Assembly (NCBI RefSeq): GCF_000019785.1
Contig: NC_010524.1
Location: 744,001-808,000, forward strand
Source of the DNA: Leptothrix cholodnii SP-6
GTDB lineage: Bacteria > Pseudomonadota > Gammaproteobacteria > Burkholderiales > Burkholderiaceae_C
Length of the DNA: 64,000 bases
Direction: 5' to 3'
This document shows positions 16,578-24,630 of the stretch, piece by piece. The notes below the pieces were generated by a model. That model did not search any database. It was not told where the DNA came from and worked only from the letters and a program-made list of their open reading frames with translations. Made by a program: the position numbers and the translations under genes. Position 1 is the first letter of the stretch; each line of letters starts with the position of its first letter.

Positions 16578-17558
16578 TCACTCCGTCTTGAGGTTGAGCT
16601 CCCGCGCGATGCGGGTGTTGGCATCGATTTCGCGGGCGATCTGCGCGACGAAGGGTTCGCCGCAGACGCCTTGCGGCTCCAGACCGGCGCCGGCCAGGCG
16701 TTCGCGCACCGCCGGCGAACGGGCGAAGTCGTTGGCTTCGCGCGTCAGCACGCGCAGGGCCTCCACCGGCGTTCCGGCCGGGGCGAGCAGGCCGTACCAG
16801 GTGTCGATGACGAAGCCCTTGATGCCGACCTCCTCGAAGGTGGGCACCTGCGGCAACAGCGCCGAGCGCTGCCGCGATGCGACCGCCAGCGCCGTCAGCT
16901 TGCCGGACTTGATGTGCGGCAGGACCGACCCCACGGTGGCAAACGAGAGATCGACCTGGCCGCCGATCAGATCCGTCACGGCGGGCGCTGCGCCCTTGTA
17001 AGGCACGTGGATCATCGAGAGGCCGGCCAGCTTGCGGAACTGTTCGGTGGCCAGATGCGGCGAACTGCCTTGCCCGGGCGTGGCGTAGGTCGCCGTGTCC
17101 GGCCTGGCCTTGACCCGATCGAGGAACTCGCCCACCGTCTTGACCGGCATCGAGGGGCCGACGACCAGCACCGTCGCGCTGCTGGCCAGCGTGCAGACCG
17201 GCACGAAGGACTTGGCCGCATCGAACTTGATGCGCCCGGTGTACAGCGCCGGGATCATCGTGTGGTTGGTGGCGGCGGCGAGCAGCGTGAGGCCATCGGG
17301 CTTGGCCGCGGCGACCGCTTCGGTGGCGAGCACGGCATTGGCGCCGGGCTTGTTCTCGACGATGACGGTCTGCGACAGCGACTTGGCCGCCTGGTCGGCA
17401 AAGACCCGCGCGACCAGATCCGAGGGGCCGCCGGCCGCGAAGCCGACCACGAGCTTGACCGGCTGCTGCGGGTAGGGCGGTGAGGTTTGCGCCGCAGCGG
17501 CCGTTGCAGCGACGATCGCGCCAATTGCCGACAGGGTGGGTTTTCCGAGCATGGCCAT
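16578..17558 (-). CDS. Bug-type tripartite tricarboxylate transporter substrate-binding protein
   Basis: A 326-residue periplasmic receptor with a signal peptide (MAMLGKPTLSAIGAIVAATAAAAQ) and the Bug signatures YPQQPVKLVVGFAAGGPSD, VIVENKPGANAVLATEAV and MIHVPYKGAAPAVTDLIGGQVD, plus the C-terminal WYGLLAPAGTP. Bug proteins deliver carboxylates or aromatic acids to TctAB permeases; the ligand cannot be read from sequence. No tctA or tctB is encoded in this window. It lies seven bases upstream of the truncated Bug gene and downstream of the porin in a leftward operon. Confidence 0.93.
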   Translation of the reverse strand: MAMLGKPTLSAIGAIVAATAAAAQTSPPYPQQPVKLVVGFAAGGPSDLVARVFADQAAKSLSQTVIVENKPGANAVLATEAVAAAKPDGLTLLAAATNHTMIPALYTGRIKFDAAKSFVPVCTLASSATVLVVGPSMPVKTVGEFLDRVKARPDTATYATPGQGSSPHLATEQFRKLAGLSMIHVPYKGAAPAVTDLIGGQVDLSFATVGSVLPHIKSGKLTALAVASRQRSALLPQVPTFEEVGIKGFVIDTWYGLLAPAGTPVEALRVLTREANDFARSPAVRERLAGAGLEPQGVCGEPFVAQIAREIDANTRIARELNLKTE

Positions 17559-17567
17559 GTCTCTCGA

Positions 17568-18644
17568 TCAGAAGTTGTGCCGCAGGCCGAGTTCGATCGC
17601 CTTCGACGTGCCGCCACCAGCCATTCCGCTGGTGCCGCCACTGATGGTTCGCGTGCCCGCTCCGCTGTTGGCGATGCGTGCCCAGGTCGTGTAGAGCGCC
17701 GTGCGCTTGCTCAGCGAACGGACATAACCCAGGCCGACTTGAACCGCATCATTCGCATCCACCACGGCCGCTCCGACACGCCCGGACAGGTCTGCCCGCT
17801 GCACTGAAAGACGGATCTCACCCGCGCCCACAGGCACCCAGGCGCCAAGCAGCTGGTTGGTCTGCTTGGCATCGGCCTGCTTGATGTGCCGGACCACGGC
17901 GCTGAGCCGCACGACTCCGAAGTTGTAGATACCACCGACGGATGAATCGGTCAGGGCGCCGGCCACGGTCAGATCGTTCCGAGTGCGCGTATGGGCCAAT
18001 CCGACGCTGAGCGGTCCGCCACTCCAACCCAGGCGGAAACCTTTCACGTTGTTGGCGCCGCTCGCTGCGGAGGTGTCGCCAGCCTTGGTGAGCATCACCG
18101 ATCCTTCAACGCCACCGAGATTCTTGGGGAGCAGCCATTGAACCTCGCTGTTGGCCCGAACCGTCGTGTTCGGGTTGGTGCCGAATGAATTGCGCAACGG
18201 CCCGACCGGCGTGGTCGACACCAGGTTGCCGGCACTGGCCGCCCCGACGTGACCGAAGGGGTCATAACGGCTCCAGTTCGTGTAGGTCGGGATGAAATCC
18301 CGGCCCAGGCGCCATTCGCCGAAACGGCTGTCGGCCAGGCTGACCGTCGCCCGCCGATCCCAGAATTGAGTCGCTGTCGTGGCCGTGCCATTGGCCACAT
18401 TCAGACCATGCTCCAGATGAAAGCCCGCAGACAGGCCACCACCGATGTCTTCGGTCCCCTGAACCGCCAGACGGCTCGTGGCATTCGACCCGCTGACCAG
18501 GGTGGTCAGTGCGGGCAGGCCGCTGTTGCTGACGTTTCGCAGCCCGGCATCCAGGACGCCGGACACTGAAACACTGCTTTGGGCATGGGCGCCGTGACTC
18601 AGTCCCAGCGAAGCAAGGCCCAACACGATGACGATCTTTTCCAT
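17568..18644 (-). CDS. Gram-negative porin (Porin_4/OmpC-like)
   Basis: A 358-residue outer-membrane beta-barrel with a signal peptide ending near AHAQ, the family start SSVSVSGVLDAGLRNVSN, SRLAVQGTEDIGGGLSAGFHLEHGL, an L3-type loop region (GRDFIPTYTNWSRYDPFG) and a terminal aromatic strand ending LRHNF, as required for BAM insertion. General porins of this family form trimers in Burkholderiales. Located nine bases upstream of a Bug gene, it probably lets the operon's substrate cross the outer membrane. Confidence 0.93.
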   Translation of the reverse strand: MEKIVIVLGLASLGLSHGAHAQSSVSVSGVLDAGLRNVSNSGLPALTTLVSGSNATSRLAVQGTEDIGGGLSAGFHLEHGLNVANGTATTATQFWDRRATVSLADSRFGEWRLGRDFIPTYTNWSRYDPFGHVGAASAGNLVSTTPVGPLRNSFGTNPNTTVRANSEVQWLLPKNLGGVEGSVMLTKAGDTSAASGANNVKGFRLGWSGGPLSVGLAHTRTRNDLTVAGALTDSSVGGIYNFGVVRLSAVVRHIKQADAKQTNQLLGAWVPVGAGEIRLSVQRADLSGRVGAAVVDANDAVQVGLGYVRSLSKRTALYTTWARIANSGAGTRTISGGTSGMAGGGTSKAIELGLRHNF

Positions 18645-18785
18645 GTTGCGAAGTCTCCAGATCTAGATTGAATTGCCAGGACGAAACCCGTCGTGGCTGG
18701 CTGCCGTCTTCTCTTTGACGAATGACCGCCTGGCCACGAGGCCAGGTTCTGGGGGGACGTTTCTCGTGAGGGACGTCCTGCGTGG

Positions 18786-19709
18786 TCAGCGGGCCGCCCG
18801 ATGGAGGGTCAGTCCGGGCGTGTCCAGCGCCACCCGCAGCACCGATCCGGTGACGGATTCGGTGGCATGCAGCGTCTTGCGATCAGGCCCGCCGAAGGCG
18901 ATGTTGGTCAGCGAACTGCCGGCGCAACTGCGCAGGACCCGCTCAGGTTCGGCGCGATGGTTCAGCACCCAGGCCAGACCCAGCCCCGGATTGGCGACGA
19001 TCACGCGACCGGCCTCGTCGACCGCCAGGCCGTCCGGCCCGCTCGGTCCGTACGAGGTGAAGAACGCGCTCACCTTGGACACGCTGCCGTCGTCCAGCAG
19101 CGGCACGCGCCAGACCTGGTTGCCGCGCGTGACGGCCAGGTAGAGCACACGCTCGTCGGGCGACAGTGCCACGCCGTTGGGACTGGGCACGTTGGCCAGC
19201 AGCAGGTCGAGCCGGCCATCGGGGCGCAGCCGGTACAGGCGGCCGGTCGGGTCGTGCAGGCCGGTCTGCCCCTGGTCGGTGAAGTAGACGTTGCCGTGGC
19301 TGTCGAAGACCAGGTCGTTGACGCCCTTGAAGCGCTCGCTGTTGCGACGGTCGAGGTAGGGGCGCACCTCGCCGGTGATCACGTCGCAGGCCATCAGGCC
19401 GTTGCGGTAGTCGGTGACGAGCAGTTCGCGGTCGTTCAGGAACTTCATGCCGTTGGGCTCGCCCGCCCACTCGGCCACCTGCTCCCACTCGCCCGCGGGG
19501 TCGATGCGGAAGATGCGCCCGAAAGGGATGTCGCTCACGTACAGATGGCCTGCCGCATCGAACACCGGACCTTCCAGGAAACAATCGGTGGGCTGGCCGC
19601 CGCGGTTTGCATCGGCCCAGTCCGAGCGCACACCGGTGCGGCGAAAGCGCTCGGGCAGGCGCGTGAAGACCGCCATGTCGTGGATCCGGGGTGCTTGCAG
19701 CAGGAACAT
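18786..19709 (-). CDS. SMP-30/gluconolactonase-family lactonase
   Basis: A 307-residue six-bladed beta-propeller protein of the SMP-30/LRE family without a signal peptide. The metal-site elements are visible: Glu in FLEGPVFDAAGHLYVSD, Asn in FKGVNDLVFDSHGNVYFTD, Asn in VPSPNGVALSPDERVLY and Asp in GPDGLAVDEAGR. Family members hydrolyse sugar lactones or other lactones. In this operon, with an aldolase, a dehydrogenase and hydrolases, a lactone intermediate of an organic-acid pathway is a reasonable guess but is not shown. The stop of the upstream Bug gene is 22 bases away. Confidence 0.88.
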   Translation of the reverse strand: MFLLQAPRIHDMAVFTRLPERFRRTGVRSDWADANRGGQPTDCFLEGPVFDAAGHLYVSDIPFGRIFRIDPAGEWEQVAEWAGEPNGMKFLNDRELLVTDYRNGLMACDVITGEVRPYLDRRNSERFKGVNDLVFDSHGNVYFTDQGQTGLHDPTGRLYRLRPDGRLDLLLANVPSPNGVALSPDERVLYLAVTRGNQVWRVPLLDDGSVSKVSAFFTSYGPSGPDGLAVDEAGRVIVANPGLGLAWVLNHRAEPERVLRSCAGSSLTNIAFGGPDRKTLHATESVTGSVLRVALDTPGLTLHRAAR

Positions 19710-19731
19710 CAGCGGCCTCCGTCGATGCCGG

Positions 19732-20703
19732 TCACTGGCGCTCGAAGGCGGTGTTGGCCGCCACCTTGCCCCAGTACGCCGTGCGCTCGTGCAGATCCCT
19801 GGCGAAGGTCGCCGCGTCCCAGTAGCCCGGCTCGGAGGCGATGCCTTCGGAGAAGGCCTTCATGTCCGCCGAGGCCATCGCGGTGGCGATTTCCCTCTGC
19901 AGTCGGTCGGTCACGGCCTGCGGTGTGCCCTTGGGTGCCCACAGGCCGGTGAAGTTGATGAGGCCGAAGTTCTTGATGCCGGCCTCCGCAAAGGTCGGCA
20001 CCTCGGGCAACGCGGCCAACCGCTTGGCGCCGCTGACTGCCAGCAGGCGCGCCTTGCCGCCCTTGACGTTGCCCATCACGCCCGGTGTCGAGGCGACCTG
20101 GAAGTCGATGGTGCCCGACAGCATCGCCATGGTGGCCTCGCCCGCGCCCTTGTACGGCACGTGCATGAAGTTGACGCCGGCGGCAATGCCCAGCGCTTCG
20201 CTGACGAAGTGCGGCGTCGTGCCGGCGCCGCCGGTGCCGTAGGTCACCTTGTTGGCCTCGGCCTCGGCCTTGGCCGCGCCGATCAGGTCGGCCAGCGTGC
20301 GGTACTTCGAGTCCCCCTTGACGACCACGCCCATCGGCGCGAAGACGAAGGCGCTGACCGGCACCAGGTCATGCTCGTGGTCGAACGGCAGCTTCTTGAA
20401 GATGTGCGGCAGCAGCGCAAAGGTCGTGTCGTTGGCGGCCAGCGTGTAGCCGTCGGCCGGTGCATGCACCACGGACGACAGGCCGATCGTGCCGGTGGCG
20501 CCAGCCTTGTTCTCGACGAAGAAGGTCTGGCCGGTCTGCTCCTGGAGCTTGGCGGCGATCTTGCGCGTCACGACATCGACCGCCCCACCCGGTGCATAGG
20601 GCACGACGATCTTGACGGGCTTGGCGGGCCAGGCCTGGGCCTGGGCGAGCGCAGAAACGGTGAGGGCGGCCGCAGCCAGGGCGATGCGAATTCGGGTCTT
20701 CAT
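19732..20703 (-). CDS. Bug-type tripartite tricarboxylate transporter substrate-binding protein
   Basis: A 323-residue periplasmic receptor: signal peptide MKTRIRIALAAAALTVSALAQ, then WPAKPVKIVVPYAPGGAVD, FFVENKAGATGTIGLSSV and FMHVPYKGAGEATMAMLSG, and TGLWAPKGTP near the C-terminus. The ORF is open far upstream (to 21153), antisense-like across the cyclase gene; ATG 20703 is the clear start. It is 53 bases downstream of the cyclase gene and 22 bases upstream of the lactonase gene, so it is in the same leftward operon. Ligand unknown. Confidence 0.93.
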   Translation of the reverse strand: MKTRIRIALAAAALTVSALAQAQAWPAKPVKIVVPYAPGGAVDVVTRKIAAKLQEQTGQTFFVENKAGATGTIGLSSVVHAPADGYTLAANDTTFALLPHIFKKLPFDHEHDLVPVSAFVFAPMGVVVKGDSKYRTLADLIGAAKAEAEANKVTYGTGGAGTTPHFVSEALGIAAGVNFMHVPYKGAGEATMAMLSGTIDFQVASTPGVMGNVKGGKARLLAVSGAKRLAALPEVPTFAEAGIKNFGLINFTGLWAPKGTPQAVTDRLQREIATAMASADMKAFSEGIASEPGYWDAATFARDLHERTAYWGKVAANTAFERQ

Positions 20704-20756
20704 GGGTGTCTCCGGGGGGCGTTGATTTCGTTGTTGTCGGTTGTCTGTTGCGGGGT

Positions 20757-21821
20757 TCAGACCGTGGCGATCGGCGTGGCCGGCGAGCCCACCGCACCGG
20801 GCAGCCGCAGGGGCGGCGCGGTCAGCAGGAACCGATGGCGGTGCTCGGATCGCAGCCAGCCGGCCAACTCGGTCAGGTACCAGAGTTCGCCCAGGTGGAT
20901 GCCGCTCTTGAACAGGCAGTGCGCGTGCAGCGGCAGCCGCGCCTGCCGCAGCGGGCGCAACTGCAAGACCTTGGGCACCACCAGTTCGACGGCAGGGTTG
21001 TCGGCGACCAGGCAGGCCAGGCGTACATCGACGATCCAGTTCAGCAGCCTGGCATCCCAGCCGTCGAGGCCGCTGCCGGTCTCGTGCAGCCGCGCGACGT
21101 CCGGCGAGCGGTTCATCGCCAGCAGCGTGTCGGCGAACCCGGTGTGCAGGCACACCATGTCGCCCGCCTCGACCTCGATGCCGTCGGCCTCCAGGATGCG
21201 CATCAGCGTGTCGTAGCCGACCGCCTGGCGACGTCGGCCGAGGTGATGCGCGAGGTCGATCAGCACGCCACGGCCCTGCACGCCGTGCTCGGCCAGGCGC
21301 TCGATGCCGAGCGCCTTCGCCGCAGGCTGCGGGTAGCGTGCATGCGGTTCACCGGCCGCACGGTCCTCGGTGGCCGCGATGATGTCTTCGCCGGCGCGGA
21401 AGCCGTTGTAGAAGACCGCCTCGTCGACGCCGTCGCCATCGGCGTCGAAGCGGCTGCCGACGTGGGCCAGGCTGTCCCACTGCGTGGAGTACTGCAGGCT
21501 CATCAGCACCAGGTCGTCGTTGACGACATCGGTGAGATCCGGATCCTCGCCGGCGTAGGACCAGCAGAAGCCCTGCTGGCCCGCGCTCTTGCCGTCACGC
21601 GTCACGGCATAACGGCGCGGCGCGATGCGGCGCGGGTTCATCGCCTGGCCGCCGGGCACGTCCAGCGGCAGGCTCAGACAGAAGGTGCGACCGTGCCGCA
21701 CTTCGGCGATGCCCTGCAGCACCTTCTGCGGCGTGACGAGGTTCATTCGCCCGAGGTGGTCGTCCGGACCGAACTCGCCCCAGTGGCTGCCAGGTGGTGC
21801 CTGAACCCAGCGCTGCGTCAT
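20757..21821 (-). CDS. cyclase family protein (kynurenine-formamidase-like metal hydrolase)
   Basis: A 354-residue member of the cyclase family (PF04199), which includes bacterial kynurenine formamidase and polyketide cyclase-like hydrolases. The metal/active-site segment appears as SLQYSTQWDSLAHVG (variant of the HxGTHxDxPxH signature; TQWD with a downstream His), and GVLIDLAHHLG and GDMVCLHTGFADTLL follow. The long form (about 330-360 residues) starting WGxxDxxGRMNLVTPQKV is common beside Bug receptors in Burkholderiales catabolic operons. Substrate is unknown. It lies five bases downstream of the dehydrogenase stop. Confidence 0.85.
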   Translation of the reverse strand: MTQRWVQAPPGSHWGEFGPDDHLGRMNLVTPQKVLQGIAEVRHGRTFCLSLPLDVPGGQAMNPRRIAPRRYAVTRDGKSAGQQGFCWSYAGEDPDLTDVVNDDLVLMSLQYSTQWDSLAHVGSRFDADGDGVDEAVFYNGFRAGEDIIAATEDRAAGEPHARYPQPAAKALGIERLAEHGVQGRGVLIDLAHHLGRRRQAVGYDTLMRILEADGIEVEAGDMVCLHTGFADTLLAMNRSPDVARLHETGSGLDGWDARLLNWIVDVRLACLVADNPAVELVVPKVLQLRPLRQARLPLHAHCLFKSGIHLGELWYLTELAGWLRSEHRHRFLLTAPPLRLPGAVGSPATPIATV

Positions 21822-21826
21822 GGCGC

Positions 21827-22750
21827 TCAGCCCTGCAGCACGGCCAGTGCGTTCTTCGCCGCGGCCACGCCCATCTTGACGTAGGCATCGGCGGTGACGC
21901 CGCCGATGTGCGGACTCAGCGTGATGCGCGCTTCGCCGTGGAAGGGATGCGGCGCCGTCATCGGTTCGGCGGCGAAGCTGTCCAACCCCGCGCTGCCCAC
22001 CTGCCCGCTGCGGATGGCCGCCAGCAGCGCTGGCTCGTCGATCAGGCCGCCACGTGCGGTGTTGACGACGATCACGCCCTTCTTGCAGGCGCCCAGCGTC
22101 TGCGCATTCAGCAGCTTCGCGTTTTCGGGCGTCAGCGGGCAGTGCAGCGAGATCACGTCCGACTCGCGCCAGATCGTCGCCAGCTCGGCGCGTTCGATGT
22201 AGTCCGGCAGCTCCTTGGCAAAAGGGTCGAAGCCGAGCACGCGCATGCCCATCGCGTCGGCCATGCGCGCGAAGCGTTGGCCGATCGCACCGAGTCCGAT
22301 CAAACCGACCGTGCGGCCTTCGAGTTCGACGCTCTTGTGGGTTGCCTTGTCCCAGTGGCCCTGACGCATGCGGGCATCGAGCGTGACCACCGACTTGGCG
22401 CAGGCCATCAACAGCGCCAGCGCATGCTCGGCGACGGCCGCCGCGTTGGCGCCGGCCGCCGCGACAACCTGGATGCCACGCGCAGCGGCGGCGCTCTTGT
22501 CGATCGTGTCGGTGCCGCTGCCGTGCTTGGAGATCACCTTCAGGCTTGGCGCGGCGTCCATCGCGGCGGCGCCCACCTTGCTGTAGCGCACGATGATCGC
22601 CACCGGGTCGTGCTGCCGGCACAGCGCGACGATGTGATCCTCGGTCGGCGTCTTGCCGGCATAGACGACCTCGTGGTCGTGCAGCAGCGCCAGCGCCGCG
22701 GCGGCGAGATCGCTGCCCGTGACGAGGAAGGTTGGCTTGATCGCGCTCAC
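21827..22750 (-). CDS. D-isomer-specific 2-hydroxyacid dehydrogenase
   Basis: A 307-residue NAD-dependent dehydrogenase: Rossmann motif GLIGLGAIGQRFARMADAMGMRVLGFDPF, the Arg in VVNTARGGLIDEPAL and the catalytic Glu-His pair in FAAEPM and LSPHIGG. It should interconvert a 2-hydroxyacid and a 2-oxoacid. The frame is open upstream to 23128, but GTG 22750 overlaps the RraA stop (GTGA) and begins exactly at the fold (SAIKPTFLVTGSDL). Coupling to an RraA-type aldolase suggests the dehydrogenase and aldolase act in sequence. Confidence 0.92.
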   Translation of the reverse strand: MSAIKPTFLVTGSDLAAAALALLHDHEVVYAGKTPTEDHIVALCRQHDPVAIIVRYSKVGAAAMDAAPSLKVISKHGSGTDTIDKSAAAARGIQVVAAAGANAAAVAEHALALLMACAKSVVTLDARMRQGHWDKATHKSVELEGRTVGLIGLGAIGQRFARMADAMGMRVLGFDPFAKELPDYIERAELATIWRESDVISLHCPLTPENAKLLNAQTLGACKKGVIVVNTARGGLIDEPALLAAIRSGQVGSAGLDSFAAEPMTAPHPFHGEARITLSPHIGGVTADAYVKMGVAAAKNALAVLQG

Positions 22751-23445
22751 AGCGTTTCGCCTTCCTTGATCACGCCGGCAGCGCGCAGCGCAGCGTCCAG
22801 CCAGCCCGGGCGCAGGGCCTTGCGGCTGCGGATGTCGGCGATGCGCCTGGTTTCGGCAGCGACCTTCTCGGCTGCGAGCGGCAGCATGGCGGCGGCCTTG
22901 TCGCGCTCGATCACCGTCACGCCGTCGGCATCGCCGACGACCAGATCGCCCGGGTTGACGCTGACACCGCCGATCGAGATGGGATGATTGAGTCGCCCCG
23001 CGATGCTCTTGGTCGGGCCGTTCGGATTCAGGCCTGCGGCATACATCGGAAAGCCGAGTTCGCGGATCGCCTCGCTGTCGCGCACCGCGCCATCGATGAC
23101 CACGCCGACGATGCCCAGCGCCACGCACTGCTGCGACATGATCTCGCCCATCAGCGCGCTGCTCAGGTCGCCCTTGCCGTCGATCACCAGCACGTCACCG
23201 GCTTGGGCGACCGCCATGGCGGCGTGGATCATCAGGTTGTCGCCCGGACGCACCTCGACCGTGATGGCCGGACCCGCAAAGCGCATCGACGGCGCCAGCG
23301 GCGCGATGCGGCCGCTCAAGGCACCGCGCCGGCCGGCGACGTCGGCGAGGATCGACGAGGGGTACTGGGCGGCTGCGGCGACGGTGGCGGCATCCACGCG
23401 CTCGATGCTGCGGATCACGTCGGGCAATGCGGCGGCTTGACTCAT
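22747..23445 (-). CDS. RraA family protein, probable 4-hydroxy-4-methyl-2-oxoglutarate/CHA aldolase
   Basis: A 232-residue RraA-like/HMG-CHA aldolase family protein. Diagnostic elements are PSSILADVAGRRGAL, FAGPAITVEVRPGDNLMIHAAM, the GDVLVIDGKGD loop, GIVGVVIDGAVRDSEAIRELGFPMYAAG (Arg and Asp of the active site) and VNPGDLVVGDADGVTVI. Such enzymes cleave 4-carboxy-4-hydroxy-2-oxoadipate or 4-hydroxy-4-methyl-2-oxoglutarate to pyruvate and an oxoacid. The alternative is an RraA-type inhibitor of RNase E, but the catabolic neighbours favour an aldolase. Translationally coupled to the dehydrogenase. Confidence 0.88.
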   Translation of the reverse strand: MSQAAALPDVIRSIERVDAATVAAAAQYPSSILADVAGRRGALSGRIAPLAPSMRFAGPAITVEVRPGDNLMIHAAMAVAQAGDVLVIDGKGDLSSALMGEIMSQQCVALGIVGVVIDGAVRDSEAIRELGFPMYAAGLNPNGPTKSIAGRLNHPISIGGVSVNPGDLVVGDADGVTVIERDKAAAMLPLAAEKVAAETRRIADIRSRKALRPGWLDAALRAAGVIKEGETL

Positions 23446-23522
23446 GAGAATCTCCTGGAAAGGTCGGGGGAGGTACGTGCGGCGAACGCGCAGGCGTCGC
23501 GTGATGTGCGCGCGATGGCGCG

Positions 23523-24503
23523 TCAGTCGAGGCGAGCGCCGGATTCCTTGACGGTCCTGCCCCAGCGCACGATGTCGTCGCGGATCAGGTCGGCAAACTG
23601 CTCGGCCGAGCCGCCCATCGGGTCGGCGCCTTCGTCACCGAGGCGCTTGCGCAGGTCGGGTTGCTGCAGCGCCTTATTGAACTCGGCATTGAGCCGGGTC
23701 ACGATGTCCTTGGGCGTTCCGGCAGGCGCGAGAAAACCGAACCAGGTGACGGCATCGAAGCCCTTGTAGCCACTCTCGCCGACGGTCGGGGTCTGCGGCA
23801 GGTCATCGACGCGCTTGGCCGACGTGACAGCCAGCGGGCGCAGTTTCCCCGTGCGGATCTGGGCCAGCACCGAAGGCACCGACGAGACATAGAGCTGCAC
23901 CTGGCCACCGATCACGTCGTTCAGTGCCTGGTTGGCGCCCTTGTAGGGCACGTGCTGGAACGTGATGCCCGCCGTCTTCTGGAATTGTTCGCCCGTGAGG
24001 TGGGCGACCGTGCCATTGCCGGGCGATGCGAAGTTCACTTCGCCGGGCTTGGCCTTGGCGGCTGCCACGAGGTCCGGCAGCGTCTTGAACACGGACTGCG
24101 CCGGCACGACGATGACCAGCGGCGCGCTCGCCACCAGCCCGATCGGTGCCAGATCCTTCTGCGGGTTGTACGGCAGCTTGGCGTAGAGCGTGGGGTTGAT
24201 GGCCAGGTTGCTGGTCTGACCCAGCACCAAGGTGTGGCCGTCTGCGGGGGACTTCGCGACCGCATCGACACCCAGGTTGCCGCCGGCACCGGGCTTGTTG
24301 TCGATGACGAAGGTCCAGCCGGTCGCCGCGGCGACCTTCTGCGTCACCTCACGCGCGATGATGTCGGTGCCGCCGCCCGGCGGGAACGGCACCACGACGC
24401 GGATTGCCTTGTTCGGAAACGCCTGCGCCAGGGCGCCGGTGCTGAGGGTCGTGGCGGCGAACGTGGCCGTGATGGCCAGCAGCGCGCGTCGTGTCGATTG
24501 CAT
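23523..24503 (-). CDS. Bug-type tripartite tricarboxylate transporter substrate-binding protein
   Basis: A 326-residue periplasmic receptor with signal peptide MQSTRRALLAITATFAATTL...ALAQ and the full Bug pattern: FPNKAIRVVVPFPPGGGTD, FVIDNKPGAGGNLGVDAVAKS, FQHVPYKGANQALNDVIGG and WFGFLAPAGTP. It is the first gene of the leftward catabolic block, divergent from the LysR gene, and is probably the primary receptor of the operon. No permease genes follow. Confidence 0.93.
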   Translation of the reverse strand: MQSTRRALLAITATFAATTLSTGALAQAFPNKAIRVVVPFPPGGGTDIIAREVTQKVAAATGWTFVIDNKPGAGGNLGVDAVAKSPADGHTLVLGQTSNLAINPTLYAKLPYNPQKDLAPIGLVASAPLVIVVPAQSVFKTLPDLVAAAKAKPGEVNFASPGNGTVAHLTGEQFQKTAGITFQHVPYKGANQALNDVIGGQVQLYVSSVPSVLAQIRTGKLRPLAVTSAKRVDDLPQTPTVGESGYKGFDAVTWFGFLAPAGTPKDIVTRLNAEFNKALQQPDLRKRLGDEGADPMGGSAEQFADLIRDDIVRWGRTVKESGARLD

Positions 24504-24554
24504 GGATGTCTCCGTCTGGACGGGCTGGCTGCGGACTGCAGGATCCCGTGTTGT

Positions 24555-24576
24555 GTGACTGAAGTATTGGCGTCAC
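24555..24576. promoter_or_regulatory. candidate LysR operator between the Bug and lysR genes
   Basis: An inverted repeat GTGAC-N12-GTCAC lies in the 127-base divergent gap, between the Bug start (24503) and the LysR start (24631). LysR-type regulators usually bind interrupted dyads at such positions and control the divergent operon. The repeat is short, so this is only a candidate. Confidence 0.35.
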
Positions 24577-24630
24577 GACAGATACGGTCCAATCGATAGT
24601 TTCTTGAGATTCATAAACGGAGCTTTTGCA

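Noticed and set aside
21827..22750. SerA-type phosphoglycerate dehydrogenase for serine synthesis
   Set aside because: It lacks the C-terminal ACT/ASB domains, and its catabolic neighbours point to another 2-hydroxyacid.
22747..23445. RraA as an RNase E inhibitor
   Set aside because: The gene lies in a catabolic operon coupled to a dehydrogenase and beside a Bug receptor, so an aldolase of the same fold is more likely.
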